Below are positions 36,593 to 43,524 of a stretch of 64,000 bases of DNA, piece by piece. The translations under genes and the position numbers were made by a program. Position 1 is the stretch's first letter. Each line of letters starts with the position of its first letter. This DNA comes from Bacillota bacterium (GTDB lineage: Bacteria; Bacillota; Clostridia; Lachnospirales; Lachnospiraceae). Location: NCBI GenBank assembly GCA_023437365.1, contig JAEZGK010000003.1, positions 1-64,000 of the forward strand, read 5' to 3'. The notes beneath the pieces are model-generated. The model was not told the origin of the DNA and did not search any database. It worked only from the letters and a program-made list of their open reading frames with translations.

Positions 36593-36756
36593 CATGTTTT
36601 ACTCAAATTGAATTTTTAATAAAAAATAATAAAATTTTAGAAATAAAATTTTTAATAAAAAAATAATAAAAAGTATTGATATTTATTATGAACTTAGTGT
36701 ATAATTATGGTAATAAATAGCAAATGAAATAAATTATGCTTAAGTGTATTATTTGC

Positions 36757-36789
36757 TTGACATTTATCATATAATATAGTATAACTATA
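36757..36789 (+). promoter_or_regulatory. Sigma-A promoter with palindromic operator over the -10 box
   Basis: TTGACA (36757) and TATAAC (36780) are 17 bases apart. The perfect dyad TATAGT-ATA-ACTATA (36775-36789) covers the -10 box, suggesting repression by a small dimeric regulator. Transcription would begin near 36793, just before two RNA hairpin repeats. Confidence 0.7.
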
Positions 36790-36820
36790 TTCGCTATTTT
36801 ATAATGATAAACATTATTTT

Positions 36821-36921
36821 TTGGCCGAAGAGGCCGCTAAAAATAAGGAGTAAATTGACCGAAGAGGTCGCTCTGAGTGTTTTCTCAGATTGGGGTTGTA
36901 GATAAATTCTATAACCCTTTT
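36821..36921 (+). ncRNA. Tandem hairpin-repeat leader RNA with terminator, candidate RNA antitoxin
   Basis: Two 18-base repeats 34 bases apart, TTGGCCGAAGAGGCCGCT (36821-36838) and TTGACCGAAGAGGTCGCT (36855-36872), form hairpins GGCC-GAAGA-GGCC and GACC-GAAGA-GGTC. The two differences compensate each other in the stem, so RNA structure appears conserved. A small CTGAG/CTCAG stem and then a 10-bp terminator-like stem GGGTTGTAGA/TCTATAACCC with TTTT (36893-36921) follow, before the toxin-like gene. Promoter, repeats, terminator, toxin is the order of type III toxin-antitoxin loci. A weak 15-codon TTG frame also crosses the second repeat, so a leader peptide is an alternative. Confidence 0.5.
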
Positions 36922-36936
36922 ATAATGGGGGATAAA

Positions 36937-37590
36937 ATGGCTCTTTCAAATTACATAAGATCAATTACGGAAATGAATATCTTAACGGCAAGCATGTCAA
37001 ATACAGATGAAATATCAAGATTCTCAAAATCTGATATTTTTTGGGCTACAAAGAAAAAAGCACCGTTAGCAAGCAGAAAAATTATAAAAGGTGATGTATA
37101 CCAGTTTGAGTTTGGCAAGAATTTTATTCCTGAAATGTCTTATGAACACAGAGGTTTAGTTATAGGCGTAGCTGGAAAATTATTATATGTTTTACCGATA
37201 TGCTCTTATAACGCCAGCATTCAGGATCATGTTAGTGCTTATCACCCAATAGATAACATTAATCCAAAGAGTAATTTTTATTTACTTAAAGACACTGAGT
37301 TCCCGTTTCTTAAGCATAATTCGGTATTAAAACTAAACGATTTAAAAACTCTCAGTGTGAATCGTATTATGTTTCAGCAAGGTAATATATCGATAGCATC
37401 TCAGACATATGTAGATATAGAGAAGATGGCCTTTGGAAAATGCTTTCCTAATTTTTCTTTCGAATTTAATAGAATGGAAAATGAAATTCAAACACTAAAA
37501 CAGGAGTTGGCAGCAAAAGATACGGATATAATTTCTTTAGAAAATTCGATAAAATTATTGCAAGAAGAGATAGCAATTACGAAAGAATAG
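36937..37590 (+). CDS. MazF/PemK or ToxN-like endoribonuclease toxin candidate with C-terminal coiled coil
   Basis: The protein has 217 residues from ATG 36937, which has GGGG 6 bases upstream; GTG 36877 with AGAGG upstream is a possible longer start. The middle third resembles the PemK/MazF/ToxN barrel: IIKGDVYQFEFG near residue 50, then YEHRGLVIGVAGKLLYVLPI, and HNSVLKLNDLKTLSVNRI near 132, which looks like the MazF 'VLLDQIRTIDKRRL' strand. An N-terminal helical extension and a C-terminal coiled coil (residues about 185-217) are additional. No antitoxin protein gene is upstream; instead there are RNA hairpin repeats and a terminator. Function is inferred from motif resemblance only. Confidence 0.6.
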   Translation: MALSNYIRSITEMNILTASMSNTDEISRFSKSDIFWATKKKAPLASRKIIKGDVYQFEFGKNFIPEMSYEHRGLVIGVAGKLLYVLPICSYNASIQDHVSAYHPIDNINPKSNFYLLKDTEFPFLKHNSVLKLNDLKTLSVNRIMFQQGNISIASQTYVDIEKMAFGKCFPNFSFEFNRMENEIQTLKQELAAKDTDIISLENSIKLLQEEIAITKE

Positions 37591-37599
37591 ATAACCTTT

Positions 37600-37647
37600 A
37601 AACAAAGCCAGGCAGCAGTCGTTATGATTGTGCCTGGCTTTGTTTTA
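37600..37647 (+). terminator. Terminator of the toxin-like gene
   Basis: AAACAAAGCCAGGCA pairs with TGCCTGGCTTTGTTT across a 16-base loop, followed by T residues. Confidence 0.88.
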
Positions 37648-37684
37648 AAATTGAGACAAAACAAAACTATAAGGAGAGGATACG

Positions 37685-37863
37685 GTGGCAATTCTATCAA
37701 CAAAAGAAGTGATGGAGAAATTCAAAATTGGTTCCTTCACAACCATTCTAATGCTGTTCAGAGAAAAAAATCTCCTGCCTTCCGTGCAGGGAAGAACTGG
37801 CGAGTTGATGAAGATGACTTCAAGAAGTTTCTGCAGGAGAGAAGTGCAAAGTACAAAGGGTAG
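37685..37863 (+). pseudogene. Excisionase-family HTH protein, frameshifted at an A7 run
   Basis: GTG 37685 with AAGGAGAGG upstream opens MAILSTKEVMEKFKIGSFTT, the first half of an excisionase/MerR-like HTH. The second half, SPAFRAGKNWRVDEDDFKKF and on to the stop at 37863, is in the -1 frame. The switch point is the run of seven A residues at about 37766-37772. Joining the two gives a 59-60-residue protein of normal Xis size. The cause may be a one-base deletion, a sequencing error in the homopolymer, or programmed -1 slippage on A-AAA-AAT. As Xis it would direct excision of the surrounding island. Confidence 0.65.
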
Positions 37864-37903
37864 ATCGGAAGAAAAATTACAGACCGTTAGGTAAGATTAA
37901 ATT

Positions 37904-38062
37904 ATGTCGGATGTTGAAGGCAAGATCAATAAGAAAATTGATGTTGAGCGCTTCTTTTCTATGCTGGAAATTTTGTTAACAGAAGAATATGGAGTCGAAA
38001 TAAAATTTACATTGAAGTACAAGGACCAATCGAAGCAACCTATAAAGGAGCAGCATGAATGA
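37904..38062 (+). CDS. Small charged protein of the island, 52 residues
   Basis: The frame starts MSDVEGKINKKIDVERFF and ends SKQPIKEQHE, too short for a 60-residue cutoff. It is hydrophilic with one amphipathic helix and follows the excisionase-like gene by 40 bases. Similar short genes are often found between xis and int in Firmicutes elements, but I cannot name a family. The ribosome site (AGGT 11 bases upstream) is weak. Confidence 0.5.
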   Translation: MSDVEGKINKKIDVERFFSMLEILLTEEYGVEIKFTLKYKDQSKQPIKEQHE

Positions 38063-38103
38063 ACTTGTATCACTAAAAGTGATAGTGTTGCTTATTCCGT
38101 GAT

Positions 38104-38124
38104 TTTGTCCGTTATTTGTCCGTT
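38104..38124. repeat. Paired 11-bp repeats near the right end (recombinase arm-site candidates)
   Basis: TTTGTCCGTTA is followed directly by TTTGTCCGTT. Its reverse complement resembles the left-end repeat (about 8 of 11 positions), so the two pairs are inverted relative to each other, as expected of integrase arm sites. From 38125 to the tRNA nothing else is visible. Confidence 0.5.
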
Positions 38125-38198
38125 GAGAGCTTGCGCTGACATTAAATAAAAAAAAGTAAAAAGCCATACAATCCAGAGATTATAAGGCTTTCATTGAC

Positions 38199-38271
<73 letters not shown>

Positions 38272-38400
38272 ATATAATAAATATCATCAGTATTTACCGG
38301 CAGGATATATCTCCTGAGACAGGCTACTCAACTATTCTATTATAAACACTATAAAAATTCAAGGACTTTTTCACAGAATCTATTTAGAAAATGATAATAA

Positions 38401-38428
38401 GGCCTCCTGTGTTTAAACACAGGAGGCC
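38401..38428 (-). terminator. Terminator of the minus-strand degV
   Basis: GGCCTCCTGTGTTT and AAACACAGGAGGCC form a perfect 28-base palindrome just beyond the degV stop. T-rich sequence follows on the minus strand. Confidence 0.8.
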
Positions 38429-38448
38429 ATTGTTTTACTTAGTATTAG

Positions 38449-39318
38449 TTACCGCTTTTCACCCATAAAGCAGAGACCGATGGCACCCGGACCGGAGTGC
38501 GCTCCGATGCTGGGGCTGACATAATTAATGATGATCTGTCTGCCGGGCAGCTTATCTAAAATTAATTCCTTGAGATATAAAGCATCTTCAAGCGCATCAC
38601 CATGAGCAATACAGATAGCTTCGTCGCTGTCCCGATACTTACCCATACAATCCAGCATATCGTTACATATTGTATTTAGGGATTTTTTACGGCCCCTTGC
38701 CGAGGACAGTGCCACCAGCTGCCCCTCCGGATTTACGAATAGAATAGGCTTGATATTGATCATAGAACCAATCACCGCAGTCGTCTTGGAAATCCTTCCG
38801 CCCCGGTGCAGATGAAACAGATCATCTACAGTAAAACGTACACAGAATTCCTGCTTATGCTCCTCCAGCCATGAGGCAGTTTCGTCTATGGATTTTCCTT
38901 CTTCTCTTAGCTGAACAGCTTTCATGACAAAGAGCCCTTCCCCCATGGAAGCATTCAGTGTATCAATCACAAGGATTTTTGCATTGGGGTACTCCTCCAG
39001 GATTTCATTTGCTCCGGTTACTACATTACTGCAGCCGCCGCTTAATGCGGAGGAAAAACTAATATGTAATATTTCAAAGCCCTGGTCTAGGTAACCTATG
39101 AAGGTCTTTCTGATCACCTCAGGATTACTTGCCATAGTAGTAGGCATGATTCCGCCACGCATCTTATCATAGAATTCCTTTGGGGTGAGATTGACCTCAT
39201 CACCGTAGGTGACTCCCTCCAAATCATAATAATGAGGAATGATACCGATTTGCTTTTCTTTGATGTATGCGTCAAGTAAATCTGAGTTTGAATCAGCAGT
39301 AATAACGAATTTGCTCAT
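38449..39318 (-). CDS. DegV family fatty-acid-binding protein (second copy)
   Basis: The 289-residue protein is started at ATG 39318, which has GGGAGG 7 bases upstream. It has the DegV blocks TADSNSDLL, SFSSALSGGCSNV for fatty-acid carboxylate binding, DTLNASMGEG and HRGGRISKT. It is a diverged paralogue of the DegV at 11191-12027. It probably supplies a different acyl chain to a FakA-type kinase that is not in this window. Confidence 0.92.
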   Translation of the reverse strand: MSKFVITADSNSDLLDAYIKEKQIGIIPHYYDLEGVTYGDEVNLTPKEFYDKMRGGIMPTTMASNPEVIRKTFIGYLDQGFEILHISFSSALSGGCSNVVTGANEILEEYPNAKILVIDTLNASMGEGLFVMKAVQLREEGKSIDETASWLEEHKQEFCVRFTVDDLFHLHRGGRISKTTAVIGSMINIKPILFVNPEGQLVALSSARGRKKSLNTICNDMLDCMGKYRDSDEAICIAHGDALEDALYLKELILDKLPGRQIIINYVSPSIGAHSGPGAIGLCFMGEKR

Positions 39319-39412
39319 CTTATTCCCTCCCATTAGTAATAGCTAATTCTATTCTACAGGACGCTTTCTCTTTTCGCAACTTAATTTTATACTCTGCTTA
39401 TACTCTACTGCA

Positions 39413-39496
39413 AATAACCGGATTGCTTCCATAAAGAATTAGAGTGAGTCTGCTTCGGCTCAGGCAGAGGATGCGAAAAGAAGCAATCCGATTATT
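39413..39496. repeat. 84-bp hairpin element with 17-bp terminal inverted repeats
   Basis: AATAA-C-CGGATTGCTTC at one end is matched by GAAGCAATCCG-A-TTATT at the other with one unpaired position, and a smaller stem (CTGCTTC/GGCAG) lies inside. It sits between the degenerate ABC gene and degV, both minus strand, and may be the ABC gene's terminator or a MITE-like remnant. Confidence 0.5.
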
Positions 39497-39512
39497 CAAG
39501 ACTAGACTAATT

Positions 39513-40085
39513 TTATTTTAACTCCCTTCCCACCATGGAACAGTATTCCTGAAATTCGGGTATGCTTCTGGCGGCAGTGGGAGTTTCTTTTTTTATGGAA
39601 TACGGGACCTTCAGGATAGTCTTAACGGTTCCGGGACTACCGGACAGTACTACGATGCGATCTGAGAGACTAACAGCTTCTTCGATATCCTCCGTAACCA
39701 GGATGGCTGTTTTCCCCTCCTTATGAAGCATCTCCTGTAATTCCTCCGCGGCTGAGCGACGTGCTTCGCCCTGTAGAGCGGAGAAGGGCTCATCCATCAG
39801 GAGAATATCCGTATCCAGAGAAAGGGTCTTAAGAATAGAAGCTCTGGATTTATAATGCTCGGAGGGTTTGATATCCCTGCCGTTAATATATATTAAGCCT
39901 TTGGTGGGAAGGATACAGCCGGCTATCAAAGAAAGAAGAGTGGATTTTCCGCAGCCTTCCGGACCTAGAATACTGATGAATTCTCCTTCCGATACTCGAA
40001 AGGATACATCCTTTAAAGCATCGATATCCTGTTCAGGACAGTGATAGGTATAGCTTAAATGGTCGATTTTTAATAATTCGCCCAT
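39513..40085 (-). CDS. Degenerate ABC transporter ATPase (nitrate/taurine type), internally deleted
   Basis: The 190-residue protein is short for the 240-260-residue NitT/TauT ATPases. Walker A is intact (GPEGCGKST, 41-49) and Walker B is present (ILLMDEP, 94-100). However, the Q-loop and the whole LSGGxxQR signature are missing between residues about 72 and 82, where the text jumps from GRDIKPSEHYK to SRASILKTL. The D-loop is SALQ instead of SALD, and the H-loop His is Glu132 (VTEDIEEA). It is therefore most likely inactive. No permease or binding protein is adjacent. GGAGG lies upstream of the ATG, so it may still be translated. Confidence 0.75.
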   Translation of the reverse strand: MGELLKIDHLSYTYHCPEQDIDALKDVSFRVSEGEFISILGPEGCGKSTLLSLIAGCILPTKGLIYINGRDIKPSEHYKSRASILKTLSLDTDILLMDEPFSALQGEARRSAAEELQEMLHKEGKTAILVTEDIEEAVSLSDRIVVLSGSPGTVKTILKVPYSIKKETPTAARSIPEFQEYCSMVGRELK

Positions 40086-40204
40086 GAGTTACCTCCATAC
40101 TTTCATAATTTATTATATGATTTCAGCGTAAAAAAGGTGAGGTACTCATTGCAGACAATGCATGCTTTGCCTGTACAGCTTATGTAGAATACATACGATC
40201 ATAC

Positions 40205-40282
40205 ATAGGCTTCATTGACAATAGGCTTCATGACAATAGGCTTCATGACAATAGGCTTCATTGACAATAGGCTTCATTGACC
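40205..40282. repeat. Five-copy 15-16-bp tandem repeat containing -35-like hexamers
   Basis: The unit ATAGGCTTCATTGACA, or a version one base shorter, occurs five times. Each copy carries TTGACA or ATGACA, and the array ends directly before the true -35 box of the gcv promoter at 40285. Confidence 0.85.
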
Positions 40283-40284
40283 AA

Positions 40285-40313
40285 TTGACATTATCCTATA
40301 CGATGAATATAAT
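40285..40313 (+). promoter_or_regulatory. Sigma-A promoter of the glycine cleavage operon
   Basis: TTGACA and TATAAT are 17 bases apart, about 40 bases before the glycine riboswitch. Confidence 0.85.
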
Positions 40314-40349
40314 AATAATATAAATTATGTGAGAATTCACAGGTATATG

Positions 40350-40530
40350 GGTCGGTTGAAGGAATTGGGAGAGACCATAATCTATGGAGCCGAAGGGGTA
40401 TGCGAAAACTCTCAGGCAAAAGGACCATTTCTGGACGATACTCTGGAAAACGATTCGGCACCGAAGAAGCAATTTTCTGCCAGGGATATGTGTAGCAGGG
40501 GAGAATCTTTCAGGTAAACCAACAGAGGCG
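40350..40530 (+). ncRNA. Tandem glycine riboswitch
   Basis: Two glycine aptamers are recognisable. The first has GGGAGAGACC, GGAGCCGAAGGGG, ACTCTCAGGCAAAAGGAC and ACTCTGGA. The second has GGCACCGAAGAAGCAA, AATCTTTCAGGTAAACC and ACAGAGG. The 3' side of aptamer 2 overlaps the 5' arm of a terminator, so glycine binding should prevent termination and switch the gcv genes on. Confidence 0.93.
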
Positions 40531-40558
40531 TATTGATTTATTTCAGTACGTCTTTTTT
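40526..40558 (+). terminator. Riboswitch expression-platform terminator
   Basis: AGGCGTATTGA pairs with TTCAGTACGTCT (two G-U pairs) across TTTAT and is followed by T6. It shares AGAGGCG with the 3' end of aptamer 2. Confidence 0.85.
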
Positions 40559-40607
40559 ATTGCCCAAAAGTAAACAATCATAAGGATTTGAAAGGAGGAG
40601 GAAATGA

Positions 40608-41735
40608 ATGGAGCAGAAAACTCCCTTATATAGCTGTCATGTGAAGGCAGGGGGAAGACTTGTTCCCTTTGCAGGCTATCTGTTGCCGGTTCAGTATGAG
40701 ACCGGAGTCATCACAGAGCATATGGCGGTCAGGACATCGGCAGGGCTTTTTGATGTATCTCATATGGGTGAGGTAAGGATTTTTGGAAAGGATGCTTTCA
40801 ACAATGTCCAAAGACTGGTAACCAATGACTGCAGCCATATGTATGACGGGCAGGTGAAATATAGCCCTATGTGCAATGAAAACGGGGGTGTAATTGATGA
40901 CCTTCTGGTATATCAGAAGAATAAGGAGGACTATCTGATTGTAGTAAATGCAGCAAACCGTGCCAAGGATGTGGAATGGATGAAAAATCATATATCCGGA
41001 GCGGTGACACTGACAGATCTCTCTGATGAGATGGCTCAATTGGCACTTCAGGGACCGAGGTCAAAGGAAATCCTAAGCCGTATCGTCCCGGAGGAACAGT
41101 TGCCTGCGAGGTATTACAGCTTCCGTGAGGAGGTTAATGTAGGAGGAATATCCTGTCTGATCTCCAGAACTGGTTACACCGGTGAGGACGGTTATGAGCT
41201 TTACTGCAGACCAAAGGAGGCAAACGCCTTGTGGGAGCTGCTGCTTGAGGTCGGTAATTCCCCGGCAAAAGGGGAGGATGCTTCTATAGGCAAACCTGTA
41301 ATTATTCCCTGCGGACTTGGGGCTAGAGATACCCTGCGGCTCGAGGCGGCCATGCCGCTTTACGGTCATGAGATGGATGAGACGATTTCACCATTGGAGA
41401 CCGGACTGGGCTTTGCTGTAAAGCTGGATAAAAAGGAATTTATAGGCAAAGCAGGGATACTCAGCAGAGGAGAACCGACGAGGACTCGGGTTGGATTGAT
41501 GATTACGGGAAGAGGGATCGCCCGGGAAGGATGTACGGTATATGCCGGCGAGCAAGAAATCGGCAGAACAACCTCAGGTACACATTGTCCCTATCTTGGC
41601 GGACCCATGGCTATGGCTTTGCTGGAGAAGAGTTACAGTACCCCTGGTACGGAGCTGGAGGTCGATGTCAGGGGAAGAAGGATTACTGCTCAGGTGGTAA
41701 CACTGCCTTTCTATAAGCGGTTAGAGATGGAATAG
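40608..41735 (+). CDS. gcvT: Glycine cleavage T protein (aminomethyltransferase)
   Basis: This 375-residue folate enzyme takes the aminomethyl group from lipoyl-GcvH, releasing ammonia and forming 5,10-methylene-tetrahydrofolate. Blocks seen are PFAGYLLPVQY, FDVSHMGEVRI, ALQGPRSKEIL, SRTGYTGEDGYELY with the Asp-containing catalytic region, and a C-terminal beta-barrel ending QVVTLPFYKR. AAAGGAGGAGG precedes the ATG. It is the first gene after the glycine riboswitch. Confidence 0.96.
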   Translation: MEQKTPLYSCHVKAGGRLVPFAGYLLPVQYETGVITEHMAVRTSAGLFDVSHMGEVRIFGKDAFNNVQRLVTNDCSHMYDGQVKYSPMCNENGGVIDDLLVYQKNKEDYLIVVNAANRAKDVEWMKNHISGAVTLTDLSDEMAQLALQGPRSKEILSRIVPEEQLPARYYSFREEVNVGGISCLISRTGYTGEDGYELYCRPKEANALWELLLEVGNSPAKGEDASIGKPVIIPCGLGARDTLRLEAAMPLYGHEMDETISPLETGLGFAVKLDKKEFIGKAGILSRGEPTRTRVGLMITGRGIAREGCTVYAGEQEIGRTTSGTHCPYLGGPMAMALLEKSYSTPGTELEVDVRGRRITAQVVTLPFYKRLEME

Positions 41736-41823
41736 AGGAATAGAAGGCAGCATTAGAAAAGCTCAATGCTACAAAAATAAATAAATATGCGCATAAGACA
41801 CGCGCAGAATCTGGAGGGAATAT

Positions 41824-42186
41824 ATGAAGGAATATATGTTTACAAAATCTCACGAGTGGGTGAAATATGAAAATGATACGACTGCTCATATCGGTATTTC
41901 CGATTATGCGCAAAAGCAGTTGGGAGATCTGGTCTTTGTCAATCTGCCTGAGGTGGGTGACGATCTGGTAGCCGGAGAGGAATTTGCTGATGTCGAGTCT
42001 GTGAAAGCAGTTTCCAGTATCTATAGTCCGGTCACCGGTAAGGTGATCGCCGTGAATGAAGAGCTTTTGGATCATCCAGAACTGATTAATGCCGATGCAT
42101 ATGAGGCATGGCTTGTCGAGGTCAGGGAAATAACCGACCAGTCAGAGCTTTTCACAGAAGAGGAATATAATGCACTTCATTCATAA
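41824..42186 (+). CDS. gcvH: Glycine cleavage H protein (lipoyl carrier)
   Basis: The 120-residue protein has the lipoylation site Lys61 in DVESVKAVSS and the family start FTKSHEWV. It shuttles the aminomethyl intermediate between GcvP, GcvT and the dihydrolipoyl dehydrogenase. A GGAGGG ribosome site is 6 bases upstream. The downstream lplA would attach lipoate to Lys61. Confidence 0.97.
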   Translation: MKEYMFTKSHEWVKYENDTTAHIGISDYAQKQLGDLVFVNLPEVGDDLVAGEEFADVESVKAVSSIYSPVTGKVIAVNEELLDHPELINADAYEAWLVEVREITDQSELFTEEEYNALHS

Positions 42187-42201
42187 GAAGGAGGTTAGTT
42201 T

Positions 42202-43524
42202 ATGGGGACCTATGTGCCTAATACAGACAAGGAACAAAAGGAGATGCTCTCTGCACTTGGCTTATCCGGAATTGAGGAGCTTTTCCGTGTTGTTCCAACC
42301 GAAGTTCTATTAAAGGAACCCTTGAAGCTGGATAAAGGATTATCGGAATATGAGGTTAGGCGGCGTATCACAGAGATTGCCGAAAAGAATAAGACATTTC
42401 GCATGATATTTCGCGGTGCGGGAGCTTATCACCATTATATTCCCTCCATCGTTACGCAGATTACCTCCAAAGAGGAATTCGTAACTGCCTATACTCCCTA
42501 TCAGGCAGAGATCAGTCAGGGAATTCTGCAGTCCATCTTCGAGTATCAGACGATGATCTGTGAGCTGACCGGAATGGATGTATCCAATGCTTCTGTATAC
42601 GATGGAGCAACCGCTGCTGCAGAAGCGGTAATCATGTGCAGGGAGAGAAAGAGGAGTAAAGCAGTGATCTCGGCTGCGGTCCATCCTCAGACGATAGAGA
42701 CAATCCGGACCTATTTGGATGGTACGGGGATGGAGCTAATCCTCGCTCCCGTAAGAGAGGGCAGGACCGATATTGAGCAGTTGTCTGCATTGCTCTCTGA
42801 GGATACGGCGTGTATTCTGCTGCAGCAGCCTAATTATTATGGTTTACTGGAGGACTGTGAAGCTGTCGGTAAGCTGACGACTGGCATTGATATCAAATAC
42901 ATCTTAAGCTGCAATCCGATCTCTCTCGGACTTCTGAAAGCGCCGATCGAATACGGTGCCGATATAGCAGTAGGAGAAGGACAGCCGCTTGGTATACCGC
43001 TCTCCTTCGGAGGACCCTATCTTGGCTTTATGGCAACGACGGAAAAGCTGATGAGAAGACTACCCGGACGAATCGTCGGTGAGACGACGGACTCTGCCGG
43101 CAACAGGGCATTTGTACTGACCCTGCAGGCCAGAGAACAGCACATCCGCAGAGAAAAGGCTTCCAGCAATATCTGCTCCAACCAGGCTCTATGCGCAATG
43201 ACGGCGGCAGTGTACCTCGACGCTATGGGGAGGGAAGGACTCGGCAGGGTGGCACAGCTTTCCATGTCCAAAGCACATTACCTTGCCAGACGTTTATGTG
43301 AACGGGAGGAATTTGCCATGACCTATCCGGGAGAATATTTTCACGAGTTTGTAACTGATTTCACAGGAAATGTAGATGACTTACTAAGTAAACTGGAGCA
43401 GCGTGGAATTCTTGGAGGGTATCCGCTCGGAGAAGGGCGCATTCTATGGTGTGCCACGGAGATGAATACCAGGGAGGAGATCGATTTGCTGCTTCATCAC
43501 ATCGAGGAGGTGCTAGGGAAATGA
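42202..43524 (+). CDS. gcvPA: Glycine dehydrogenase (decarboxylating) subunit 1
   Basis: The 440-residue protein is the N-terminal half of split P protein. Typical blocks are YIPNTDKEQKEML-type start (YVPNTDKEQ), RGAGAYHHYIPS, TAYTPYQAEISQGILQ and GEGQPLGIPLSFGGPYLGF. It lacks the PLP lysine, which is in subunit 2, and together they decarboxylate glycine. AAGGAGG is well placed. Its stop overlaps the gcvPB ATG by four bases (ATGA), coupling equal synthesis. Confidence 0.96.
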   Translation: MGTYVPNTDKEQKEMLSALGLSGIEELFRVVPTEVLLKEPLKLDKGLSEYEVRRRITEIAEKNKTFRMIFRGAGAYHHYIPSIVTQITSKEEFVTAYTPYQAEISQGILQSIFEYQTMICELTGMDVSNASVYDGATAAAEAVIMCRERKRSKAVISAAVHPQTIETIRTYLDGTGMELILAPVREGRTDIEQLSALLSEDTACILLQQPNYYGLLEDCEAVGKLTTGIDIKYILSCNPISLGLLKAPIEYGADIAVGEGQPLGIPLSFGGPYLGFMATTEKLMRRLPGRIVGETTDSAGNRAFVLTLQAREQHIRREKASSNICSNQALCAMTAAVYLDAMGREGLGRVAQLSMSKAHYLARRLCEREEFAMTYPGEYFHEFVTDFTGNVDDLLSKLEQRGILGGYPLGEGRILWCATEMNTREEIDLLLHHIEEVLGK

